Shown here: positions 10,586 through 20,201 of the stretch, one piece after another
How positions within the stretch are numbered: the first letter of the stretch is position 1
Layout of the letters: each line of letters starts with the position of its first letter
From: Chara braunii
Taxonomy: Eukaryota; Streptophyta; Charophyceae; Charales; Characeae
Assembly (NCBI GenBank): GCA_003427395.1
Contig: BFEA01000211.1
Location: 2,312,666 to 2,373,927 of the forward strand
Direction of reading: 5' to 3'
DNA length: 61,262 nt
Position numbers and translations under genes: made by a program
Notes under the pieces: generated by a model
What the model was told of the DNA's origin: nothing
Database searches by the model: none
Seen by the model: only the letters and a program-made list of their open reading frames with translations

Positions 10586-12299
10586 TGGTGGTAACCCCAC
10601 TACCCCTCTTTCTCCCCTCTCCTCTTCTTCTCTCCTCTCCCTGCCTGACAAATTTTGCTATTTTTGTGAAGCCATCTCCTGAGTGTACTCGGTCTCCATG
10701 CGTCCTAACGGGGAAGGGTGTGCAGACTGAATAGATTGTCGACAGTGTGTCGCACGAGCCCATGGCTCGTGCATCCAATACAAAAACGATAGTAAACCGT
10801 GGTTGTGCCCCTTGTGTCGGACTGACAAGATTCCGACCGAAGCTCGCTTTTTGGATGCCACGTCAGAAGGATTGGAAAAGACCCGGATGTTTAGAAGGGC
10901 CGAAGTATGGACTGATATCGCCTTGATTGCCACCTTAGTAGGTAACCCCATCCAGGATTTCACCAAGGAAGATCGGAGGAGGGCCAACGAGAGGGCTCGG
11001 GATTACAGATGGATAGAGGGCAGATTAGAAAAACGAAAAACAGACGGCAGTGGGATTTGGATGGTTGTACCGCATCCGTTCATGAGGTATGACTGGGTTA
11101 AGACGGCACATGAAGAAACTGCGGCTCATTTTGCCGTACGGATCACGAAGTCGGCTATCGACAAAAATGAGTGGTACTGGTCCAATATCCGCGACGATGT
11201 GAAGTACATCGTCGCCAACTATTAAGTCTGCTCCGCTGATAAGGCGCCGATTCGGCCGCCAAGATCGATAGTGCCAACGGTAGTTGTACGACCATTTCAA
11301 AGAGTCGGCATGGATACTACTGATAAAGTGGTGCCCCCTGGTCCTAATAGTTGTGAGTATTCAGTCCTATTGGTATTTGTCGACCACTTTTCGAAATGGA
11401 TTGAGGCCTATCCTTGTCGCATGCGACAAGCCGCCGAAATCGCGAGGTACGTCAACCGCTTTCTCGGGATGCACCAGGATACGGAAGAGATCATGACCGA
11501 TAACGGGGCTGAATTTAGAGGAGAGGTACTAAGGAATCTGGTCATACATGTCGTCACCATACGGAACACTGCACCCCACATGTCACAGTCCAATGGGCTG
11601 GTAGAAAACGCGAACAGGGTGATAAAGATAGCGTTGCGACGAAATATCACGGCAAGGGATCCGAGGCCCTGGCCCGATATTGTCGACCACGTCGTAGCGG
11701 TCCATCGCGGTACACCTCATGAATCGACGGGGCTAAGCCCCTTCCAATTAAGGACCAATAGCGTCGCTTGCATTTCGATACCAAGCCTCCCGGATGAATC
11801 TACACTGAACCGACGACCCACCTGGGCCACGGCTCGGGACAAGGCCAAACGATACTTGGAACTAATGGAACGGTCCCTGCCCAGGCTAGCCCGAAAACGG
11901 CACAGAACGATCGAGTTGGCCCAAGGCCGACAGGTCCGAAGCTACGAGGCCCGGAATGGGAACGCAGGCCCGCTGCCCCAATACAAATTAGGGGACACCG
12001 TGCAGGTGAGGAAATGTGCTCGCCAGGGTAAGCTAGCGCCCCGATTCTTCGGGCGATTTCGCGTGATCAAACTCAGACCAAACGGCGTGAACACCGTGCG
12101 ACTTGCGCCTGAGGTCTCCGGCAGCCGATCGGCTCGCCCGATCATCTGCCACGTGTCCTATCTTCGTCCCCTTCCTCCTTCTCCATCTTCGCATTCATCC
12201 GATCCCTCCTCCACTGCGGAAAAAGGCGACGACTACCTCTCTCCTGTCTCTCCGTCTCCTCCCTGTTCTTTCTCTATTACCCCGTCACCATCGCCATGA
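10578..12299 (+). pseudogene. Integrase ORF with N-terminal PHD finger, with stops
   Basis: The 574-codon frame starts at ATG 10578, inside the overlap ATGGGTGA with the RT ORF. After a Pro/Ser-rich leader it shows a PHD-type C4HC3 pattern: C27-x2-C30, C54-x2-C57, H62, C65, C77-x2-C80, with the hallmark Trp at 75, two residues before C77. Integrase zinc-binding residues follow (HEETAAH), but the CxxC is damaged because the first Cys is Tyr and a TAA sits next to it. The catalytic core keeps D246 (GMDTTD), D308 (MTDNGAEF) and E343 (NGLVENANR), a D-x34-E spacing. A GPY/F-like C-terminus has LGDTVQVR and APRFFGRFRVI. There is no chromodomain. Stops: TGA 10680, TGA 10728, TAA 11223. The end TGA 12297-12299 overlaps the next ATG. 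Confidence 0.8.
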
Positions 12300-12775
12300 G
12301 CTTTGCAACGGAGCAAGTGATCGACGTGCGGGTTCTTACTCCACAGGGGTGAATCAGTGTCATACGGCAAGTGCAGCGGCCCCATCTCTGCTCTGATCTC
12401 CTCCGGTTCGCAGCTTTCTTCAGCACGGCGGCGATCTACTCGGCGACAGAGTTCCGATTTACGGAAGAAGCAACTACGCGCGTTCTGACCGAGATCTCGG
12501 CCTTCCGACGACTATCCTCCCTCGGGATTAGCCATATCACCGTCGTCGTCGTCTTCACAGGAGACATCACAGCAATTCCGCTGGCGATTCACTCTAACAT
12601 CTATCGGACGTTGCGCGCCTGGGCTAGGGAAGTGCGGACAGCGTGGACAGATCCTCTGGCTCGACGAGGACATACCGTCGTGCCGGCGCATGGCACGGAC
12701 CTCCAGCTCTGCTCGTCTCGAAGCGCGCCAGTGATCGTGTTTTTGGAGCTTCGTCCCTTCACACCGCCCCAATGA
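12296..12775 (+). pseudogene. Accessory ORF X, one nonsense codon
   Basis: A 159-residue frame begins at ATG 12296, which overlaps the integrase stop as ATGA, and ends at TGA 12773-12775, which overlaps the next ATG as ATGA. One in-frame TGA at 12350-12352 (codon 19) interrupts it. I do not recognise the protein. It has a hydrophobic SHITVVVVFTGDITAIPLA stretch and a VIVFLELRPF C-terminus. Position after integrase is where some plant Ty3/gypsy elements carry extra or envelope-like genes, but nothing here identifies a function. The two overlaps at its ends make a real gene more likely than chance. Confidence 0.6.
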
Positions 12776-13695
12776 GTCATCGTCGCGTCTCCTATTTCGG
12801 CCTCCCCTCCAGCATCCCCACCCTTTGGCAGTCTGCGCGGGCTCCTACTCTCTCCTACCGTGTTAAGGAGAACAGTGCGCCGCTACTGAGCGAGGAGAAG
12901 TGGGATGCGTGGTGGGAGGACTATATCGAACTCGCCTTCTATCTATTGGAGATAGAGATCCGCTGGTCAGAAGCGGCCCCGTTCGGAGAAGGACCAGAGC
13001 ACCCAGAGGACAGCGTGGAGCTTCTGATCATCCAAGCCTGGAGAACGGCGGAGCAGGGCGATCTGCTGGGAATCGTATTCGCGAAGGTGGAGGAGGGCAA
13101 TCTCACCTTGATCACGGACGAGTTGCTGGTGTTTCTGACTCAGCTGGTGGATGATCTGCCCCTGGACATCTTGTCACGCAGTGACGAGCATCCTGGCACC
13201 CACGTGCTGTCTCGAGCGCTCGAGCCGCACCTTGTGTGGTCCACGTGTACGGAGATTGACGAGGACAACTGTCTCTACCCCTCCCAGGCATTTTACTTGG
13301 AGATCGATGTCACCGATCTCACATTCTGGGACCTGATCGCAAGGAGAAACGCGGCGCAGGACGAGGAGATAGGAGGAGCGGAGGAAGAGGAGGAAGAAGA
13401 GGAGCCATCGGGTGGAGAACGGGACTATCAAGACTACGTCCCGGAAAGAGAAACGGGGATAGCCGGCGGATCGAGCCAGTCGCAGGAAAAAAACGAAGAG
13501 GAGGAAGAGCAGAGGAAACGAAAGCGCCGGGAGACTGCGGAGGGAAAGCAACCCACGGCAAACGTTTCATGGATCGGGGATCCGTGGCGTGATCCGGAAC
13601 CGCAAGAAGAAGAAGATGATGGAACCTCAGCAAAGGGATCGCGGAGAAGAAGAAGAAGAAGTGAATCGCCAACTCCCTCCGGCTCCCCATCCTGA
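12772..13695 (+). CDS. Accessory ORF Y, 307 residues, uninterrupted
   Basis: Starts at ATG 12772, overlapping the end of ORF X, and ends at TGA 13693-13695. It is the only intact ORF of the element. The N-terminal two thirds is mixed and globular-looking (WDAWWEDYIELAFYLLEIE, LLIIQAWRTAEQGDLLG). It is followed by an acidic run of Glu at roughly residues 203-211, a Lys/Arg-rich stretch (KRKRRE) and a C-terminal run of six Arg before SESPTPSGSPS. The basic runs could be nuclear targeting or nucleic-acid binding. I do not recognise a family. With nine stops elsewhere in the element, its intactness may be chance or recent selection. Confidence 0.6.
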   Translation: MSHRRVSYFGLPSSIPTLWQSARAPTLSYRVKENSAPLLSEEKWDAWWEDYIELAFYLLEIEIRWSEAAPFGEGPEHPEDSVELLIIQAWRTAEQGDLLGIVFAKVEEGNLTLITDELLVFLTQLVDDLPLDILSRSDEHPGTHVLSRALEPHLVWSTCTEIDEDNCLYPSQAFYLEIDVTDLTFWDLIARRNAAQDEEIGGAEEEEEEEEPSGGERDYQDYVPERETGIAGGSSQSQEKNEEEEEQRKRKRRETAEGKQPTANVSWIGDPWRDPEPQEEEDDGTSAKGSRRRRRRSESPTPSGSPS

Positions 13696-13711
13696 TCCTC
13701 CATTTGTCTAC

Positions 13712-14254
13712 ATGAAGATCTCGGCGTTCGGGCTTCGTCCCCGGTCGTTCTCTCGCCGACCCCGTGACTACCTCATGCTTACCCGTCTTCCCGATAGACC
13801 CCCGTTCCCCGATGATTGGTGCCCTTTCCCCCATCACCTTTTCTACCATCTCTACGCTACCTACCTTCTAGTCTCTGTTTATCCGCATGCCACCACCCGC
13901 TCTGTGGTTGATTCCTTTCTCCTTCATATACTCCTGTTTAGCGCAGAGTGGCGGGAATATAACCACGTAGAAAAATACTGTATTATATCTGGGACTATTC
14001 CCACCTGCGAAAACTAGGAAGATTTTCGCGCCGCCCTGCGATGGACCCTTTCTACCATTTACCCCGACTACATCGCCGCTTTCTGCCATCTTCATGAGGT
14101 CCCTCGCTTTCCCCACATCCATCGCTCCTTCCACTACGCTACCCTTCCTGATTTCGCATCTCCCGCCATCAATCAATTCATGCCCCCTCTCCCCCTGAAC
14201 CATCCGCCATCTCCACCCTCGATGATTCGACTGCCATTCCCCGGGAACGTCTAG
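13712..14254 (+). pseudogene. Accessory ORF Z, one amber codon
   Basis: Starts at ATG 13712, 16 nt after ORF Y, and runs 180 residues to TAG 14252-14254, interrupted by TAG at 14015-14017. After the amber codon the frame continues with protein-like sequence (FRAALRWTLSTIYPDYIAAF, then FCHLHEVPRFPHIH), which supports one original ORF. The frame is also open upstream of this ATG, inside ORF Y. It is rich in aromatic residues and His. I do not recognise it. Confidence 0.5.
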
Positions 14255-14519
14255 GGTCTACCTTCCTTTTTGCGCTGATGCATGGTTAGTGTACACGTGT
14301 TATAACGGCGGCACGCGTAATCCCCCTCCTTGGAATGTCAAAAGCCCACCCTGAGGAATTAGTAGAAGAGCAGTGTTGCCACGATGGACGACGTCCACAT
14401 TCAATTGAACGGTAAGTGGCGTAGAGAGAGATGCTCCGCGTGTCGGTCCATTAGAGAAATCGACACGTGTCAACAAGCAAGCAGGAACTTGCTAATATTG
14501 GAACCCCCTGGGCGTCACA
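14255..14519 (+). other. 3' non-coding end of the Ty3/gypsy element
   Basis: No ORF. The polypurine tract is not clear; the best candidates are the AG-rich GAGGAATTAGTAGAAGAG region near 14353 and a purine-poor stretch directly before the LTR. The last ten bases, GGGCGTCACA (14510-14519), recur at 30194-30203 after the far end of this LTR. Confidence 0.4.
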
Positions 14520-15008
14520 TATATGACGAACCACTTTCTGTAACTCGTGACTTTTTGAGTGGTTGCAACGAGGGGTCCTAAGTTGGGAAGGTAGGGCCAA
14601 TCACGGGAGATCGGGATCGGTGGGAAATTGCATCAGTGTCCTTGCTTTTTTGTCTTTTTCGTCGTTTTTTTTCGAATTACTGGGTTAGGAGCTGGGTGCG
14701 TCCTAGGGCGACCAGTTGATTGATTGGTTGACCGAATGGCTGGCGCGCCACCGCGCGCGTGATTAATAAATGTTGACTTCGGTTCTTTTGTTTCGGTTCC
14801 AAACTTTTGAGCGCGGACATCGCACGGAAATTTGCTTCGTTCTTGTTGAATTTTTCTTTTAAATCTTTTTCGGATTTTGTTGAGCCTCGATGGCCCTCGT
14901 AATTTCGGACTTCTTGGCATTTGTGCTTTTTGCTTCTTCGCATTAGATAAGACTTTAGGAATTTTGTAATTAGGAATTTTCTAGCCGCGCGGCGCTTTTT
15001 GTCTACGC
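14520..15008 (+). repeat. 3' LTR, left fragment
   Basis: Matches 3801-4288 of the 5' LTR with scattered differences and stops abruptly at GTCTACGC (15001-15008). The next bases of the intact LTR, GCTTCTTCATG, resume at 28255. This LTR is therefore split by a large insertion. Confidence 0.85.
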
Positions 15009-15015
15009 TGTCGGA

Positions 15016-15041
15016 CCAAATACCCTTACAAGGGTATTTGG
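15016..15041. other. Terminal palindrome of the second LTR
   Basis: Twelve-bp arms CCAAATACCCTT / AAGGGTATTTGG around AC. A 19-nt core of it, AATACCCTTACAAGGGTAT, is identical on the minus strand at 37626-37651, at the end of unit U1. Confidence 0.85.
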
Positions 15042-16177
15042 CCATGCTTTTGCATTCGACACGGTGACGGCATCGGCTACCATGATGAAGCCAGTCTACA
15101 ATAAAAGTGTGTACGCTTGAGCGTGACACTCGAAACGAATTCCTCGGCCATTGAGGCCAGGGAAAAATCGGTGAAAAAATTTCGTTAAGTATGCACGCGC
15201 GTTGTTATGACGCACGCTGTGAAGGTTAAGATCCACAGTAATACCCTTCGACCGAAGAGGTTGAGGGGTCGATAGGATTGATGTGATGAGGACTAGATCT
15301 ATGATGTACGCTGAGACTTAATCGTCAGTACATCGGTCAGAATAAATTAATATGCGCCCTGGTCGTACGACCAGAGCAATTATTAGTGTATGACCATCGG
15401 GGCTGAGGTAGTGCCCCGATTGTTGGTGTTTGCTCAAGCGGTACCTTTGTCCTTACTAGTGCACCTTAAGCGAGGTTGAGGCTCTGAGTCAGCCTCCCGT
15501 AGGTAGAAAGGGAGTCACCCTGCGGAGGTGACTTCCCGACCGCATGACTACCCTAGCGACTGGTGCCTTCGTCCCTCTGCAGAGAGAGACACCGTTGCAA
15601 GTTCTGATATCGTCCGCACGGGGTCTAGACCGAGACTACTTGACCTAGAGCCGCCTACCTACCGGTACCGGGCCTCTAAGAATGCTAAGTTTGTCGGTCT
15701 CGAGTACGCGGCATGCCTACCTTTACTAGATGTGGTACCTGCCTACCGGCTACTTTGGTGTTTTTCCCGCTGTTCTAAGGGTGCGGATTTACTCCGCTGC
15801 CTTATAACTTTTCCCCCGCCGCTACTCTCAAATATCGCGGCCATAGTTAGATACCGGCCTACCCGCCACTTGGGTGATTACCCCGTTGCGACCCTAATGT
15901 CGCGGCCCTAGCAAGGAACCAGCCTACCGCCACTAGAATATTTCCCACCTCGACCTATAATGTCGGGGCCACAGCTAGGTACCAGCCTTCGGGGCTTCCG
16001 ACCGACCAAGTGCTCTCGCGGGTCGCACACGCTTTCAAGCCAACAAGCACTCAGACTGGCGCACAGACCGGCAGGCGGGTGCACGCCTCACAGATCTAGA
16101 AATAGGCTCGGATCAGTAGCCGGACCAAGCTCCACTACTCTACAAATAACCAAGTTGCACCTATTCAAATCGAAGTA

Positions 16178-16262
16178 GGAGCTAGCTCAATGGGTTTCGG
16201 TGCGGATCGACAATCAAGTGATTCGCGGGTCGAATCCATCCGGCCCCGAGCTAGCTCTTTTT
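16178..16262 (+). ncRNA. tRNA-like Pol III unit inside the second LTR
   Basis: An A-box-like TAGCTCAATGGG (16183-16194) and a B-box-like GGGTCGAATCC (16227-16237) lie 32 nt apart, followed by TTTTT (16258-16262). The segment is bounded by GAGCTAGCTC at 16179-16188 and 16248-16257, each self-complementary, so the ends can pair. Normal tRNA folding is imperfect. It could be a tRNA-derived relic or a chance match within U5. Confidence 0.3.
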
Positions 16263-16379
16263 GCAAGGGGCTCTCTTTTCGTCCGTGTTCAAATGGGCGG
16301 GGGTCGAACCCGTGACCTGGACGTTAGAAGTGGTTGGGGTTAGATGATTTGGGATCCTCCCCGTGACAGGTACCCGACA

Positions 16380-16398
16380 GTTGGCGCAACGGGGCGGA
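16380..16398 (+). other. Primer binding site of the second LTR
   Basis: GTTGGCGCAACGGGGCGG follows the LTR end with a one- to two-base gap. It resembles the TTGGCGCCGTTGCC-type start of the internal region of many plant Ty3/gypsy elements. No gag or pol follows. Confidence 0.5.
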
Positions 16399-16399
16399 T

Positions 16400-16980
16400 A
16401 GAAGTTAGATTTTCTTTTTTTTTTTTCGTTTTTGTTTGTGTTAGTTAGATTTCGAGGCTGTTAATCCAAATGATTCACTATTAGTGGATCTCGCCTCAGA
16501 GTCCGGGCAGATTTGGCAAGGAGTTGGAGTCGCGGTAGACCGAAGTCGCCACAGCTCTGGGCCTCCCGCGGAGAACGTGCGACGGCAGGGTGCAGCCCAT
16601 GCAACAGAGGACAGGCACAGGGATAGCGTACGCGAACGAACGAGGTAGCGCAAGGAGTGAGAAGAAGTAGAAGAAAGGAAGGCGCGAAGAAGAAGGAGAA
16701 GACGAAAGGAGAAAAGAGAAAGGAAGGAGCAGGCAAACATGCACATGTGACGCCGAGCAGACAAAAGGGAGTGAAGCGTGATCGCAAGCAGAGATAGCTC
16801 GGCTCGGCTAAAAGTGCACGGGGAAGAATAGCATGTGAGAGGAAGCAAGCGCGGGAAAAGGAGTGTGCATGCAAGTAAGAAAAAAAACGTAAGGGTGGAG
16901 CATGCGGTAAGACGAGAGAGGAGGAAAGGTAGAGAGAAGAAGAAGTAAGAAAGGAGGAGAGAGGGAGGAAGGAGAATACT
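16400..16980. other. Purine-rich tract without gene
   Basis: A T-rich run near 16409-16432 is followed by several hundred bases of AG-rich sequence. Minus-strand frames here are Ser/Leu/Phe-rich artefacts of that composition. Confidence 0.5.
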
Positions 16981-16983
16981 TAC

Positions 16984-17097
16984 CTCGTAGGCAACCGCTA
17001 TCCGCCAAACGCGAGGACAGAAGCTTGTGGGAATGCGGTGCATCCACAGGCGGTAACGACACTGGCAGATTGAAAACTACGACGCCAACTACTCGAA
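16984..17097 (-). CDS. Exon-like segment 1 (hypothetical minus-strand gene)
   Basis: On the minus strand a pyrimidine tract ending CGTAG precedes 114 nt that end at CGAG|GTAAGTATTC, a strong 5' splice site (16978-16983). One frame is open across it and reads FNLPVSLPPVDAPHSHKL followed by LSSRLADSGC. It is the most downstream of six minus-strand donors spaced 0.9-2.6 kb apart to 24313. I do not recognise the protein; it may be a fragment of a host gene or pseudogene. Confidence 0.35.
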
Positions 17098-17181
17098 CTA
17101 CGAAGACGAGAGAAGCAAGAAAAAGGAACGGGGTAAGTCTCTCCCTCGCAACCGATCCTCCATGCCATCGGTAGTAAAGAA

Positions 17182-17200
17182 GTGTGTGTGTGTGTGTGTA

Positions 17201-17229
<29 letters not shown>
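17182..17229 (+). repeat. (GT)n microsatellite
   Basis: Alternating TG with a few TATG interruptions. A second tract lies at about 17936-17966. Confidence 0.85.
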
Positions 17230-17231
<2 letters not shown>

Positions 17232-17841
17232 GTGTGAAAGAAAGAGTTCTTCCTCTTCCTCTTCTAAGTCCACGTTTCTTCCTCACCCTCTCGCCACCTG
17301 ACTTCTAGGTAGCAGCATAGAGAAAAGAGAGAGTTGTGACTTGAGACTTGACGACAGTAGATCTAGACTCGACCTTGGGATACAAATATTTTGACGAGGG
17401 ACTATTTGGGCATGTGCCGAAGACTTGATGCAGTCGATATTCCCATCTTCCCCTCTTCTTCGTCTAACCTCCCTCTTCTTCGTCTGGTATGGTCAGGGCT
17501 GGCGCAGTCTTCCTGTGTAAGGCGCCAGACCCCTTTGCACTATGGGATGATGATGATGATGTATGTTCGAGGCTGCATTGTGATATTGATTGTCCGGATC
17601 ATCGGTATATAAGTCTTCCGCTACGCTGTCTCATACTTTGTACAAGAGGTCGGCTCTCGATCCACGTCTGCACAGATACAATGGGCGACGGGGGCACGCG
17701 TGTGTGTGAGGAGGAGAAGAAGAAAAAAAAAGGAGAGAGAAATAGACAATGGAGAAGGAGAGATGGAGATCAGAGAAGGATAGAAGGAGAGAGAGGGAGA
17801 GAGCTAAGTCTCCAACACACGCCTCGCCGCACGCTGCTTGG

Positions 17842-17932
17842 ATCGATAGAATGAGCAATCAAAAAGTGGCAATGTATATTTTCACGTTTCAGCGGAAGAT
17901 TCCTTCCGTTTTTGCTCATCCTATCGATGGAC

Positions 17933-17972
<40 letters not shown>

Positions 17973-18141
17973 TAAGAGAGAGAGAGAGGGAGAGATTGAG
18001 TGATCGCCAAACAGATAAATCTCCAGCCCATGGGCTGGCCGCACGCTACTAGGATCGATAGAATAAGCAAAACGAAAAGTGGCAATGTATATTTCCACGT
18101 TTCAGTGGAAGATTCATTCCGTTCATGCTCATCCTATCGAT
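17842..18141. repeat. Two tandem copies of a foldback sequence (about 212-bp period)
   Basis: Copy 1 (17842-17928) and copy 2 (18054-18141) both start ATCGATAGAAT and end TGCTCATCCTATCGAT, giving 15-16-bp stems with one mismatch around an inner GTGGCAATGTATATT loop. Copy 1 has an inner CGGAAG/CTTCCG hairpin. Each is followed by a TG-rich stretch. The duplicated unit also includes the preceding CCGCACGCT sequence. Confidence 0.7.
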
Positions 18142-18322
18142 GGAATGTGTGTGTGGGTGTGTAGGTATGTGAGAGTGAGTAAGGGAGAGAGAAAAAGAGG
18201 ATTACTGAGATGGCACATGGACCGCTGCCGGGGCAGATGGGCGACTGATTCCCCGAGGACGATGGGCCCTTATTCTGTCTGAACATGATCGGAAATATTG
18301 CTTGTATACATTCAATATTTTA

Positions 18323-18474
18323 ATAAGTATTATTATTATTATTAATATTATTGTTACTGTTATTACCATTATTATTGTACTATTATTGTTATTATTGTTA
18401 TTTGTTATTATTATTATTATTATTATCACCATTATTATTATTTGTTATTATTATTATTATTATTCTCTACGATA
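18323..18474. repeat. (ATT)n microsatellite
   Basis: Long imperfect TTA/ATT repeat. Similar tracts occur at 18905-19013, 20560-20597, 21003-21060, 22076-22170 and 24650-24695, always between the exon-like segments, as expected for introns. Confidence 0.9.
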
Positions 18475-18589
18475 ATAACCACATAAACTTGGGGGAGTAA
18501 AGAAAAGAAAATGGGGCTCATGGCAGTCTCGGGTGCATGTGACAGCTGTGTGTTGGGGAGCGAGGTTGTGAGTATAGCGAGAGACATAC

Positions 18590-18660
18590 CTGATACTGGA
18601 AGCACGCAACGTTGGATGTTGCGTGCTCGTACTTCGAGAAAAGCTGTTTTAGTCACCTCT
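18590..18660 (-). CDS. Exon-like segment 2 (KYEHA type)
   Basis: Minus-strand sequence reading LFSKYEHATSNVACFQYQ ends in a donor ATCAG|GTATGTCTC (18584-18589). A diverged copy at about 23350-23440 reads NNLLKYEHAATNVA but has lost the GT donor. This relates distant parts of the array to one another. Start of the exon is not defined. Confidence 0.35.
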
Positions 18661-19313
18661 CGATAATATAATATAAGCTAGGCAGGGTCTGGCATCTGTA
18701 GTCTGGGCATCAATCGCCATACAGGATAGCAGCTCAGGATCTTTGTTGCTAATGATGACGAGACTAGTCCAGCAATGTCAATTATGAGCCCTTTGTGCGT
18801 TCTTATTTGATGAATCTCGTGATAACAATCCCGCTGTTGGTACGAGGACAAAGCTATCTGCTCTCATATGTACGAAGCAGATTGATTGCTGAAAATTCGC
18901 TATTACAAGTTGTTATTATTGATATTATTATTAATGTATAGTTATTGTAGTCGTTATTATTGATATGATGATGATTATTATTATTATCAGTTTTATCGGT
19001 ATTATTATTGTTGATTTTGACTAAAGACGTAATAGGACGAAGACGGGGGAAGAGAGGGGGAGGAGAAAAAAGGGAGAAGAAAACAGGTACTGACAAGAAC
19101 AGACAGGCAGGGGAAGACGAACAGACAGTCAGAGGGAAACAAACAAACAGACACAGAGAAAACAAGGGAGAGATTTCTTCTTCTTCTTCTTCTTCCTCTT
19201 CTCAGTCCACCATCTCCTTCTCCCCTCTCATCTTCTGACTTCATTACATCTACGGACTGTGATAGAAGAGGGAGAGAGCTTGGTGACATTTGATCCAGGC
19301 TCGACATTGGGCT

Positions 19314-19610
19314 TCAGACATTTGACAAGGGATTATCTGGGACTTGTACCGAAGACTTCGTATTGACGACATTCCCATCTTCTTCTCTTCTGCATATGAT
19401 CCCCTCCTCTCCGTATGTGTATGGTCTGGACCTTGCGCATCCTTCCTGCATATATCGCAAGGCCCCTTCACGCCATGGAACGACGATGATGTATGTCGGG
19501 GCCGCATCGCAATATTGATTGACCGGATCATTGGTGCCTGAGTCTTCCGTTACGCTATCTTGTACTTTGCATGAGATGTCGGTTCTTGTTCTGGTCTGCA
19601 CTTTTACTGT
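19314..19610 (-). CDS. Exon-like segment with duplicated relatives
   Basis: A minus-strand frame reads TDISCKVQDSVTEDSG, then YIIVVPWREGALRYMQEG, to a stop at 19314. A decayed copy lies at about 17390-17640, and a shorter related piece at about 22560-22640 reads TLSYIVQDSAVVREEGDP. The three relatives suggest a real coding segment that was duplicated together with its flanking DNA. Function is unknown. Confidence 0.35.
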   Translation of the reverse strand, partial: TVKVQTRTRTDISCKVQDSVTEDSGTNDPVNQYCDAAPTYIIVVPWREGALRYMQEGCARSRPYTYGEEGIICRREEDGNVVNTKSSVQVPDNPLSNV

Positions 19611-19782
19611 ATGCAGCACACGTACACGTAGTAAGAGAGAAGAGAGAAAGAAGAGGAGAAAGGGAAGGAGAGAGAAGAGAGAGAGAAGGGTGATTATGAT
19701 GATGATGGTGGGATTATGTTGGTAATAATGAGATGATGATGATGATGGTGAGAGAAAGGATGATGATAATGAGGGCACTTAC

Positions 19783-19880
19783 CTTGTATTGGCAATGGTC
19801 TGCATGAGCGACATCTTCAAGTACTTTGGGTTGCCGCAAATGTCAACTGTTGCATTGTCTTTTTGTAGCCTGTAGTAGCT
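19783..19880 (-). CDS. Exon-like segment 3 (KYLKMSLMQTIANTR)
   Basis: Minus-strand frame reads DNATVDICGNPKYLK then MSLMQTIANTR and ends CAAG|GTAAGTGCC, a strong donor (19777-19782). A second copy ends at 21750 and reads KYLKRSLMQTIADTR before CAAG|GTGAGTTTC (21744-21749). The two peptides differ by conservative changes, which supports past coding. I do not recognise the family. Confidence 0.45.
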
Positions 19881-20106
19881 GTGTAGGAGTAGGCAGGACG
19901 CTGAGCCCAGAATGTGAGTGTGAAGGAACTGGTCCTTCGTGATGGGAGGAGAGAGTATGCTCTCCATCAACATTGGTTTTCAGTGCTATGAAACCCCATT
20001 GATGTATCACTAAGTGCAATGCTACTGTTCGGACACGGTGTGACTATTTGGCTCTCAATGTGATGGTGTAATCTGAGATTGTCATCTCGCTATTGCTTAT
20101 TTTCTT

Positions 20107-20201
20107 AGTATTATTTTATATTACTATTATATTATTATTATTATAATTATTATTATTATTATTATTATTATTCTTATTCTTATTCTTATTATTATTATCT
20201 G
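20107..20201. repeat. (ATT)n microsatellite
   Basis: Imperfect ATT repeat with TTC interruptions between exon-like segments. Confidence 0.9.

Larger units (their letters stand above)
15009..16379 (+). repeat. Second LTR (1371 bp) nested in the 3' LTR
   Basis: Begins TGTCGG and ends CCGACA, a perfect 6-bp inverted terminal repeat of LTR type, and is followed at once by a TTGGCGCAACGGGG primer-site-like sequence. That makes it a 5' LTR in plus orientation. Ten bases from its start lies a 26-nt palindrome. I found no matching 3' LTR in the window, so the element is truncated or rearranged. The left flank ACGC (15005-15008) is repeated at 28251-28254. Confidence 0.75.

Noticed and set aside
10586-10655. 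Intron between RNase H and integrase
   Set aside because: A GT and a pyrimidine tract are present, but the integrase frame is open through the whole stretch from ATG 10578, so no intron is needed.
16290-16345. Minus-strand tRNA-Arg(TCT)-like sequence
   Set aside because: It has a good T-loop (GGGTTCGACCC) and a CTTCTAA loop, but no D arm and no pairing acceptor; it lies inside the LTR end.
16441-17286. Minus-strand Ser/Leu/His-rich frames
   Set aside because: Produced by AG-rich and (GT)n DNA; only the short exon-like piece at 16984-17097 has splice signals.
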